Shown piece by piece: positions 22,858 to 30,482 of a stretch of 31,831 bases of DNA (positions are counted from its first letter, which is position 1; the number at the start of each line of letters is the position of its first letter). Origin of the DNA: Lentzea aerocolonigenes (GTDB lineage: Bacteria; Actinomycetota; Actinomycetes; Mycobacteriales; Pseudonocardiaceae); the NCBI RefSeq assembly GCF_000955955.1, contig NZ_JYJG01000294.1, positions 1 to 31,831 of the forward strand, given 5' to 3'. The notes under the pieces are model-generated. The model saw nothing but the letters and a program-made list of their open reading frames with translations. It made no database searches and was not told the DNA's origin. Both the position numbers and the translations under genes were made by a program.

Positions 22858-23106
22858 ATGCCACAACAGGAAGTGCACGCCGTGGTCGAGAGGTTCGTCC
22901 GGGACATCAACGACTCCGAGCACGTCGAGGTTCCCGCCGCGGCGTCGCTCGGCGAGATCGGCCTCGACTCGCTCAGCATCGTCGACCTGCTCTTCAAGCT
23001 GGAGCGCGAGTTCGAGGTGTCCATTCCGGACGAAGCGCTGCCGAACCTCACCACGGTCGGCGCACTGGTCGAGTACGTCAACTCCGAAAAGCGAGGAGAC
23101 ATCTGA
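22858..23106 (+). CDS. Acyl carrier protein, first of two in the operon
   Basis: 82 residues, four-helix ACP. The phosphopantetheine site is Ser38 in [28 protein letters not shown], the classic type II fatty-acid/polyketide ACP pattern. GAGGAG precedes the ATG. The TGA stop shares one base with the ATG of the oxidase gene (TGATG). Its sequence is closer to FabC-type ACPs than the second ACP, which has GMDSVT. It probably carries the chain built by the adjacent KAS III and may present an alpha,beta-unsaturated acyl group to the FcoT-like enzyme. It is an addition to the standard isonitrile gene set. Confidence 0.9.
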   Translation: MPQQEVHAVVERFVRDINDSEHVEVPAAASLGEIGLDSLSIVDLLFKLEREFEVSIPDEALPNLTTVGALVEYVNSEKRGDI

Positions 23107-23960
23107 TGCGAATCACGAAGCAGGACGGCATCGGCGTCATCGTCGAGAACTTCGACTCCAGCTCCGGCGAGGACGTCAGCGTGCTCAAGGAAGCCGTCTA
23201 CCGCGACAAGATCGTCGTCCTCAAAGGACAGGACCTCGACCCGAAGCAGTTCCTGGCCCTCGGGACAAGACTCGGCACACCGGAGACGTACTACGAGCCG
23301 ATCTACCACCACCCCGAGGTGAAGGAGGTCTTCGTCTCCTCCAACGTCAGCGACGGCGAGAAGCAGGTCGGCGTCCCGAAGACCGGCAAGTTCTGGCACT
23401 CCGACTACCAGTTCATGCCCCGGCCGTTCGACCTGACGCTGATCTACCCGCAGGTCCTGCCGACGCGCAACCGCGGCACGTTCTTCATCGACCTCACCAA
23501 GGCCTACGAGAACCTCTCCGAGGAGCTCAAGCTCGCGGCGAAGGACACCACCGCCTGGCACAGCGTGCGCCGCTACTTCAAGATCCGGCCCAGCGACGTC
23601 TACCGGCCGCTGTCCGAGATCATCGACGAGGTCGACGCCAGGACCCCGCCCGTCGGGCTGCCGACCGCGCACCCGCACCGGCGGACCGACGAGACGATCC
23701 TCTACATCAGCGAAGGCTTCACACTTTCGATCACCGATGCCGACGGCCGCGAGCAGCCGGAGTTGCTGCGGGAGCTGCTGGCGTCGACCGGCCAGCTGGA
23801 CCGCGAGTTCGAGCACCCGGCGATCCACCTGCAGACCTACGAGAAGGGCGACCTGCTCGTGTGGGACAACCGCAGCCTCGTCCACCGGGCGCTGCACACC
23901 GCCACGAACGAGCCCGCCGTGTCCTACCGCGTGACGGTCTACGACGGCCAGGAGGCCTAG
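23106..23960 (+). CDS. scoE: Isonitrile-forming Fe(II)/2-oxoglutarate oxidase (ScoE-like)
   Basis: 284 residues of the TauD/TfdA fold. The iron ligands are H98 and D100 in FWHSDYQ and a distal H260 in [12 protein letters not shown]. Residues that I recall as functional in ScoE (numbered there Tyr96, Tyr97, His299 and Arg310) line up as Y62, Y63, H264 and R275, and the [10 protein letters not shown] block is retained. Known reaction of the family: two-step oxidation and decarboxylation of an N-carboxymethyl-3-aminoacyl acid to a 3-isocyano fatty acid. The order oxidase, hot-dog protein, ligase, ACP, NRPS is that of Rv0097-Rv0101 and scoE-scoA. A taurine dioxygenase is much less likely given the neighbours. 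It overlaps the ACP gene by one base. Confidence 0.9.
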   Translation: MRITKQDGIGVIVENFDSSSGEDVSVLKEAVYRDKIVVLKGQDLDPKQFLALGTRLGTPETYYEPIYHHPEVKEVFVSSNVSDGEKQVGVPKTGKFWHSDYQFMPRPFDLTLIYPQVLPTRNRGTFFIDLTKAYENLSEELKLAAKDTTAWHSVRRYFKIRPSDVYRPLSEIIDEVDARTPPVGLPTAHPHRRTDETILYISEGFTLSITDADGREQPELLRELLASTGQLDREFEHPAIHLQTYEKGDLLVWDNRSLVHRALHTATNEPAVSYRVTVYDGQEA

Positions 23961-24452
23961 GTGACCGCGCTGCTCGACGAGGTGCTGCGCTGCTACAAAC
24001 CGCACTGCCGGTACCTGACCTCCGCCGTGGTCGAGCGGGACGGGGACGTCGTGCGCGGCACGGGAGTCATGCGGATCCCGGAGTCCTGCTACATCGACGA
24101 CACCGGCCATCTGAACTCCGTCGAGGTCGGCATCTGTTACAACCAGCTGCTCTACCAGGTGATCGCGACGATCGTGCGGGACGGGCTGGCACCGGAGCTG
24201 CACGACTGGACGCTGGACGACTTCTGGCGCAGGCAGCTGCCGAACGTCCTGATCGCCCGCTTCGCCTGCGAGTTCCGCCGGCCGATCGACGCCCGCGAGT
24301 TCCAGTTCGAGCTCACCGTGCGCCGCATCGACCGCCGCACGCTACGTCCCGACGCCGATCCGCTGGTGTCGCTGGACACGACCTTCCGTTGCTGGGACGA
24401 CAACGGCGGCGCCTGCTCGGGTGCCGTGCGGGTCGCGATCGTGGGGAGCTGA
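23961..24452 (+). CDS. scoD: FcoT/ScoD-like hot-dog enzyme (glycine addition and thioester hydrolysis)
   Basis: 163 residues, the length of the FcoT family (Rv0098). It starts with GTG directly after the oxidase stop. Residues I recall as important in FcoT (Tyr66, Asn83, Tyr87) fall on Y44 (PESCYIDD), N61 and Y65 (VGICYNQLLYQ) at a constant offset. Known role in the isonitrile pathway: adds glycine to the beta position of an alpha,beta-unsaturated acyl-ACP and releases the N-carboxymethyl-3-aminoacyl acid, which is the substrate of the ScoE-type oxidase. The first FcoT annotation, a plain long-chain thioesterase, is superseded by this context. Confidence 0.85.
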   Translation: MTALLDEVLRCYKPHCRYLTSAVVERDGDVVRGTGVMRIPESCYIDDTGHLNSVEVGICYNQLLYQVIATIVRDGLAPELHDWTLDDFWRRQLPNVLIARFACEFRRPIDAREFQFELTVRRIDRRTLRPDADPLVSLDTTFRCWDDNGGACSGAVRVAIVGS

Positions 24453-24455
24453 CGC

Positions 24456-26003
24456 ATGTCCATCCACCACCCGGAGCTGCGCACCGTCGCGCAGATCCCC
24501 GCCTACCACGCCGCACGACAGCCGGACACGACGGCGATCACGTGCGCCGGGCTTTCCCTCACGTACGCGCAACTCCACGCCGAGAGCAACCGGATCGCGC
24601 ACGCACTGATCGCGTCCGGTACCGGTCGCGGTGACCGGATCTCCTACCTCGGCGTGGAGTCCACGCACTACTACGCGACGTACTTCGCCTGCGCGAAGAT
24701 CGGCGCCGTCCTCGTGCCGGTGAACTTCCGGCTGACCAGGCCGGAGGTCGAGCACATCCTGCGCGACTCCGGCAGCACGCTGCTGTTCGTCGACGCCGAC
24801 CTGCGCACCGCGGTTGACGACTCGGCGGAGATCACTGTGCTCGGCGCGTCCGCGGACGACTTCGAGGAGTGGACGAGCGGGCATCCCGACACCGACCTGC
24901 CGGCGGTGACGGGTCCGGACGACGCCGTGATCCAGCTCTACACCAGCGGCACCACCGGGTTGCCCAAGGGCGTCGTGCTGGCGCAGCGCAGTTTCTTCGC
25001 GATCCGGGACTCGCTCGCCGCGGCCGGTCTGGACTGGATCGACTGGCAGGAAGGCGATCGAAGCCTCATCGGCATCCCCGGTTTCCACGTCGGCGGCGTC
25101 TGGTGGGCGACCCAGGGCTTCTCGGCGGGCATCACCAACGTGGCGATGCCCCGCTTCGACGCGACGGGCGCGCTGAAGCTGATCGAGAGCCTCGAGGTCA
25201 CCACGGCCTGCGTGGTTCCGGCCATGCTCCGCCTGCTGCTCGCCGAACCGGGAGCGAGCAAGGAGGTCTTCGCGTCGGTGCGCAAGATCGTCTACGGCGG
25301 ATCGCCGATCTCCGAGGCGTTGCTGCAGGAGTCGCTGCCGGTCTTCGACTGCGACTTCGCGCAGATCTACGGCCTCACCGAGACCGGCAACACCGCTGTC
25401 TGCCTGCCGCCCGCCGACCACGTCGCGGGCAGTCACCGGCTGCGGGCCGCGGGCAGGCCGTACCCGGCGGTCGACGTGAAGGTGATCGACGACGCGGGCA
25501 GGCCGGTACCGGTCGGCGAGGTCGGAGAGGTGTGCCTGCGCACCCCGGCGCACATGACCGAGTACTGGGGGATGCCGGAGGCCACCGCGAAGACGCTGGT
25601 CGACGGTTGGATCCACACCGGTGACGCGGGCCGGCTCGACGAGGACGGCTACGTCCACATCAGCGACCGCCTCAAGGACCTGATCATCGTCGGTGGCGAG
25701 AACATCTACCCGGCCGAGATCGAGAACGTCCTCGCCAAGCATCCCGGCGTCGCCGACGTCGCGGTGATCGGCGTGCCGGACGAGAAGTTCGGCGAGGCCG
25801 TGCACGCGTTCGTCGCCGCGCGGCCCGGTGCCGACGTGCGACCGCGCGATCTCCTCGTGTTCTGCCGCGACCAGATCGCGAGCTTCAAGATCCCGTCGAA
25901 GTTCCACTTCGTCGAACGGGTCCCGCGCAACCCGAGCGGGAAGATCCTGCGCCGCGAGCTGCGCGAGCAGTTCTGGTCCGGCCGCGACCGCCAGGTCAAC
26001 TGA
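24456..26003 (+). CDS. scoC: Acyl-AMP ligase (FadD10/ScoC-like)
   Basis: 515 residues of the ANL adenylate-forming superfamily. P-loop YTSGTTGLPKGVV begins at residue 162. The remaining core motifs are IYGLTETG, WIHTGDAGRLDEDGYVHISDRLKDLIIVGGENIYPAEIE and the C-terminal NPSGKILRREL with the catalytic Lys. In the sco pathway this enzyme activates fatty acids, including the isocyano acid made by ScoE, and loads them onto the ScoB carrier. ATG at 24456 follows GGGGAG (24442-24447). It lies between the hot-dog enzyme and the second ACP, the same order as Rv0098-Rv0099-Rv0100. Confidence 0.9.
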   Translation: MSIHHPELRTVAQIPAYHAARQPDTTAITCAGLSLTYAQLHAESNRIAHALIASGTGRGDRISYLGVESTHYYATYFACAKIGAVLVPVNFRLTRPEVEHILRDSGSTLLFVDADLRTAVDDSAEITVLGASADDFEEWTSGHPDTDLPAVTGPDDAVIQLYTSGTTGLPKGVVLAQRSFFAIRDSLAAAGLDWIDWQEGDRSLIGIPGFHVGGVWWATQGFSAGITNVAMPRFDATGALKLIESLEVTTACVVPAMLRLLLAEPGASKEVFASVRKIVYGGSPISEALLQESLPVFDCDFAQIYGLTETGNTAVCLPPADHVAGSHRLRAAGRPYPAVDVKVIDDAGRPVPVGEVGEVCLRTPAHMTEYWGMPEATAKTLVDGWIHTGDAGRLDEDGYVHISDRLKDLIIVGGENIYPAEIENVLAKHPGVADVAVIGVPDEKFGEAVHAFVAARPGADVRPRDLLVFCRDQIASFKIPSKFHFVERVPRNPSGKILRRELREQFWSGRDRQVN

Positions 26004-26014
26004 CAGGGGGAAGA

Positions 26015-26248
26015 ATGCCTCAGCTCACCTTCGACGCGGTGCGCACCGCCGTCGCCGAACGGCTCTACCTCGAGCCGGAAGAACTGTCCGACACCGCGGA
26101 CCTGTTCGACGAGGGCATGGACTCGGTGACCGTGGTCGACCTCATCGAGCAGTGGCGCGAACACGGAGCCGAGATCAGCTTCGCGGAACTGGCCGAGAAG
26201 CCCACGCTGCGGGCGTGGTGGGACGTCCTCAGGCCGGCCGGTGGCTGA
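26015..26248 (+). CDS. scoB: Acyl carrier protein of the NRPS system (ScoB-like)
   Basis: 77 residues. The carrier motif is LFDEGMDSVTVVDLIEQWREHG with the phosphopantetheine Ser37. The GMDS variant, the short length and the C-terminal FAELAEKPTLRAWWDVL recall aryl/acyl carrier proteins that feed condensation domains. AGGGGGAAGA precedes the ATG. The stop lies inside the start of the NRPS gene (8-base overlap), so production is tightly coupled. It probably delivers isocyano-acyl groups to the NRPS condensation domain, as shown for ScoB with ScoA. Confidence 0.9.
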   Translation: MPQLTFDAVRTAVAERLYLEPEELSDTADLFDEGMDSVTVVDLIEQWREHGAEISFAELAEKPTLRAWWDVLRPAGG

Positions 26249-29200
26249 CTCCTGGCCGCTCACCTCGGCGCAGTACGGGATCTGGGTCGGGCAACAGCTC
26301 GACCCGGCCTCCCCCGCCTACAACACCGCCGAGTACGTCGACGTCGAAGGCACGCTCGACGTCGCCGTGCTCGCGCGGGCCATCCGGCACACGGTCCGCG
26401 AGGTCGAGGCGCTCTCCGTGCGGTTCGCCGACGGCCGTCAGCTCGTGGACCCGCCCGAGTGGCAGGTCCAGGTCGTGGACGTCAGCAACGCGGCTGATCC
26501 CCGTGCGGCGGCGGAAGCGTGGATGGCCGAGGACGTCGCACGGCCGGTCGATCTCGGTGCGGACGTGCTGTTCGCGCACGCGATCTTCCGCCTCGCCGAC
26601 GAGCACCACCTCTGGTACCACCGTGTGCACCACGTTCTGCTTGACGGCTATGGCCTGTCGCTCGTCGCCAGACGCGTGGCTGACGTGTACACGGCCCTGC
26701 GTCGCGGAGAAACCCCTCCGGCGCACGAGTTCGGCACCCTGCAATCCGTGTTGGACGAGGAAGCCGCGTACCTCGCCTCTCCTGAACACGGGCGGGACGC
26801 GGAGTTCTGGGCGGAGTACCAGGAAGACCGTCCCGCGCCGGTGACGCTCGCGGGACGAACCGGGCTGCTCCCCCATCACGTGTTGCGCGCGAAGACCGAG
26901 GTGGACAAGTCCACAGTGGATGGTCTGCGGGCGACGGCGAGGGTTGCCGGTGGCAACTGGACGGACGTCCTGATCGCGGCCCTTTCGGCCTACGTGCACC
27001 GGATGACCGGCGCCGAGCAGGTGTCACTCGCGGTGCCGGTCATGCTGCGCACCGGTTCGGTCGCTCTGCGCGTGCCGTGCATGGTGCTCAACGTCGTCCA
27101 GCTCTACACCGACTTCAGCGGGAACCCGTCGCTGGTCGACGTCGCACGGCAGGTGTCGAAGCACCTCAAGCGCAGCCGACGCCACCACCGCTACCGCTAC
27201 GAACAGCTCCGCCGCGATCTTGGCCTGCTCAACAACGAGCGCAAGCTGTTCGGCCCTTCGGCCAACATCATGCCGTTCGACTACGGCCTGCGGTTCGACG
27301 GAACGCCGGGCTCGGTGCGCAACGTCTCGGCGGGCCTCGTCGAAGATCTGGCGTTCAACGTCTACAACCGTGCGGACGGCACGGGTCTGAGCATCGCCCT
27401 CGACGGCAACCCGAACTCCTACGACCTCGAGGACCTGACCGCGCACACCGAACGGATCAGCACCTTCCTGCGCAGGCTGCTCGACCACCCCGACGCACCT
27501 GTCGCCGAGGCGGACCTGCTGCTGGACCGCGAGCGTGCGGCGCTGGACTCGTGGAACGCCACCGAACGCGCCTGGCCGGACGGCACGATCGACGACCTCC
27601 TCGCCGTCAGGGTCGCGCAGACCCCGGACCGGACCGCGCTCGTCGCGGCCGATCGCGTGTCGCTGACGTTCGCCGAACTCGACCAGCGAGTGAACCAGGT
27701 GGCCGCGCTGCTCACCGCGCGCGGTGCCAGGCCTGGCACGCGGGTGTTGCACCTGCTGCCCCGCACTGCGGACGCGGTGATCGCGTTGTTCGCCACTCTC
27801 CGGACGGGCGCGGCCTATGTCCCCGTGGACACCGAGTACCCCGCCCGGCGACTGGCGTTCCTGCTCGCGGACTCACAACCGCAGGTCATCGTCACGACCG
27901 TCGATCTCGCTGGCGGACTGCCCGCCACCACCGCCTCGGTCATCACTCTGGACGATCTGGCTGATGAGCAAGCCGCGCCGCGCACACCGGCGACACCGGA
28001 CGATCCGCTGTGCCTGATCTACACCTCGGGCTCGACCGGCCGGCCGAAAGGCGCGGTGATCACCCATCGCGGCATGGTCAACCTGTTCCACCACCACCGC
28101 ACGACCATGATCGAACCCGCCGAGCTCTCGCACGGCGTGCTCAGGGCCGCACTGACCGCCTCGCTGTCGTTCGACACGTCGTGGGAAGGCCTGCTGTGGC
28201 TTCTCGCTGGCCACGAACTGCACTTCATCGCCGACGACGTGCGGCGCGACCCGGCCGCGCTGCTCCGCTACGTCGACACGCACCGGATCGGTTTCCTCGA
28301 CATCACCCCGACCTACGCCGAGGAGCTGCTCAGCGCAGGCATGCTGGACGAGGGACGCCACCGCCCGCCCGTGATCGCGCTGGGCGGCGAGGCGACCGGA
28401 CCGGCCCTCTGGACGGCGATGCGCGAGGCCACCGGCATCACCACCTACAACCTGTACGGGCCCACCGAGTGCACTGTGGACACCGTGTGGTCCCGGCTCT
28501 CCTGCAGCCCGACGCCGATCATCGGCACACCCGTCGCGAACACCCGTTGCCACGTCGTCGATCAGCACATGCGGCTCGTTCCTCCTGGTGTGGTCGGGGA
28601 ACTGTGCCTCGGCGGCACACCGCTGGCACTGGGTTACCACGACCGGGACGAGCTCACCGCCGAGAAGTTCGTCGCCTGGCAGGGAGAACGTCTCTACCGC
28701 ACCGGCGATCTGGTGCGGTGGCGCCCGGACGGCGTGCTGGAGTACCACGGCAGGGCCGACGACCAGGTCAAGATCCGCGGCTTCCGGATCGAACCGGGCG
28801 AGGCCGAGGCGGTGCTGGCCGCTCACCCGGCCGTCGCGCAGGTCGCTGTCGTGCCGCGCGAGGGCCCCGGCGGCGATCGGCTGGTGGCGTACGTCGTGCC
28901 GAGCGACGAAACCCCGGACGCCGCCGAGCTGCGGGCCCACGCGGCCGCTCAGCTGCCGGATCACCTCGTACCGCCGGTGTACGTGGTGCTGGACCGGCTT
29001 CCGCTCACCGTCAACGGCAAGCTGGATCGCGCGGCACTGCCGGAGCCGACGCTCACGACCAGCCAGGGACGCAAGCCGGACACCGAACGGGAACGAGCAC
29101 TCGCGGCCCTGTTCGCCGACACCCTCGACATCGAGGACGTCGGCGCCGAGGACGACTTCTTCGTGCTGGGCGGGCATTCGCTGCTCGTCGCGAAACTGCT

Positions 29201-30482
29201 CAGCCGCATTCGCACCGAGTTCGGCGTGCGGCTGGGCTTGCGTGACGTGTTCGACTTCCCCACCGTCGCGGCACTGGCGGTGCGGCTCGATGCCGTCGCA
29301 CCGCTGGCCGGGCATCCGTGGGAGGGCATCGACCTGACTGCCGAGATCGACCTCGATCCAGCCATCACCGCGGCGGACCTGCCGCGGTCCGGACGGCTCG
29401 ATGCCGTGCTGCTCACCGGGGCCACCGGGTTCCTCGGCTCGTTCCTGTTGCGAGAACTGCTCGACAGCACCTCCGCACGAGTGCACGCACTCGTGCGCGC
29501 CGGGAACGAGCCGGAAGCGCTCGACCGGCTCCGCACCTCGTTGCGCCGCTTCAGCCTCTCCGCAGACGGCCTGGACCGGGTGGTTCCCGTTCCCGGCGAC
29601 CTCGGACTCCCGGCCCTCGGTCTGTCCGATGTGGACTTCCGGCGACTGGCGGGCGAGGTCGACGTGGTGCTGCACAACGGCGCCAGGGTCAACCACCTCG
29701 ACTCCTACCCCCGGTTGCGCGCCGCGAACGTCCAGGGCACCGCCGAGGTGCTGCGGCTCGCGACGACCGCCCGGCTCAAGCCGGTGCACTTCGTCTCCAC
29801 CGTCGACACAGCGGTCGCAACGGACGGCAACCCCGCCGTCGTCCGCGAAACCCGGCGGGTCTCGGCGGACTCGTTGCTGCCCAACGGTTATGTGGCGAGC
29901 AAGTGGGTCGCCGAGGGGCTCGTGCTACGCGCAGGCGAACGTGGTGTGCCCGTCGCCGTGCACCGCCCGAGTCGCATCGGCGGCCACTCCACAACCGGAG
30001 CGGTGAGCGCCGACGACGCGTTGTGGAACCTCGTGCGCGCGATGGTCCTCATCAACGCGGCCCCGGAGAACGCCGGGTACGCCGATGTGGTGCCGGCGGA
30101 TCAGGTGGCTGCGGCCGTCGTACGTTTGCTCGCGGACGACAAGACCGGCGCCACCTACCACCTGACGAGCACTCAGCCACTCGACGTGGCTCACGTGGTC
30201 GATCGGCTCCGGGACCGCGGCTACCACCTCGACACGCTCAACCGGTCTGCCTGGCTCGCCCGGCTCACCGACGCCGCCGAGAAGGCCGCGGACGAGGGCG
30301 ACTTCCAGTTGTCGATCGCGGCCACCCACGCCCCGGCACTGGGCGGTTCGGGTGCGCCGGTCGTCTTCGGCCGGGACAACGCGGCCGGGAATCTCGGTGT
30401 CACGGACGCGGTGCTCGACGCCTATCTGGACCACTTCATCGACTCCGGGTTCTTCCCGGCTCACCACGGGAAGACGGCATGA
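26241..30482 (+). CDS. scoA: Single-module NRPS, C-A-T-reductase (ScoA-like)
   Basis: 1413 residues. The condensation domain (about 1-430) has HHVLLDG with H130, H131 and D135. The adenylation domain (about 440-945) has LIYTSGSTGRPKG, the NLYGPTE block, YRTGDLVRW and NGKLDR. By hand alignment its specificity code is D-T-E-D-A-G-L-V-D-K, with acidic residues lining the pocket, which fits a basic amino acid, most likely lysine. The carrier domain has LGGHSLL with S980. The terminal thioester reductase (from about 1050) has the NADPH motif LLTGATGFLG and Y1217/K1221 in GYVASKW. Expected product: lysine N-acylated on both amines by isocyano fatty acids, then released by reduction to an alcohol. 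GTG at 26241; the stop overlaps the exporter start as ATGA. Confidence 0.92.
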   Translation: MADSWPLTSAQYGIWVGQQLDPASPAYNTAEYVDVEGTLDVAVLARAIRHTVREVEALSVRFADGRQLVDPPEWQVQVVDVSNAADPRAAAEAWMAEDVARPVDLGADVLFAHAIFRLADEHHLWYHRVHHVLLDGYGLSLVARRVADVYTALRRGETPPAHEFGTLQSVLDEEAAYLASPEHGRDAEFWAEYQEDRPAPVTLAGRTGLLPHHVLRAKTEVDKSTVDGLRATARVAGGNWTDVLIAALSAYVHRMTGAEQVSLAVPVMLRTGSVALRVPCMVLNVVQLYTDFSGNPSLVDVARQVSKHLKRSRRHHRYRYEQLRRDLGLLNNERKLFGPSANIMPFDYGLRFDGTPGSVRNVSAGLVEDLAFNVYNRADGTGLSIALDGNPNSYDLEDLTAHTERISTFLRRLLDHPDAPVAEADLLLDRERAALDSWNATERAWPDGTIDDLLAVRVAQTPDRTALVAADRVSLTFAELDQRVNQVAALLTARGARPGTRVLHLLPRTADAVIALFATLRTGAAYVPVDTEYPARRLAFLLADSQPQVIVTTVDLAGGLPATTASVITLDDLADEQAAPRTPATPDDPLCLIYTSGSTGRPKGAVITHRGMVNLFHHHRTTMIEPAELSHGVLRAALTASLSFDTSWEGLLWLLAGHELHFIADDVRRDPAALLRYVDTHRIGFLDITPTYAEELLSAGMLDEGRHRPPVIALGGEATGPALWTAMREATGITTYNLYGPTECTVDTVWSRLSCSPTPIIGTPVANTRCHVVDQHMRLVPPGVVGELCLGGTPLALGYHDRDELTAEKFVAWQGERLYRTGDLVRWRPDGVLEYHGRADDQVKIRGFRIEPGEAEAVLAAHPAVAQVAVVPREGPGGDRLVAYVVPSDETPDAAELRAHAAAQLPDHLVPPVYVVLDRLPLTVNGKLDRAALPEPTLTTSQGRKPDTERERALAALFADTLDIEDVGAEDDFFVLGGHSLLVAKLLSRIRTEFGVRLGLRDVFDFPTVAALAVRLDAVAPLAGHPWEGIDLTAEIDLDPAITAADLPRSGRLDAVLLTGATGFLGSFLLRELLDSTSARVHALVRAGNEPEALDRLRTSLRRFSLSADGLDRVVPVPGDLGLPALGLSDVDFRRLAGEVDVVLHNGARVNHLDSYPRLRAANVQGTAEVLRLATTARLKPVHFVSTVDTAVATDGNPAVVRETRRVSADSLLPNGYVASKWVAEGLVLRAGERGVPVAVHRPSRIGGHSTTGAVSADDALWNLVRAMVLINAAPENAGYADVVPADQVAAAVVRLLADDKTGATYHLTSTQPLDVAHVVDRLRDRGYHLDTLNRSAWLARLTDAAEKAADEGDFQLSIAATHAPALGGSGAPVVFGRDNAAGNLGVTDAVLDAYLDHFIDSGFFPAHHGKTA

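Noticed and set aside
23106..23960. Taurine dioxygenase
   Set aside because: The iron-binding fold is shared, but the [10 protein letters not shown] block, H264/R275 and the gene order fit the isonitrile-forming enzyme.
21831..24203. 790-codon minus-strand frame across the KAS III-oxidase-FcoT region
   Set aside because: No recognisable domain; the plus strand carries intact catalytic motifs throughout.
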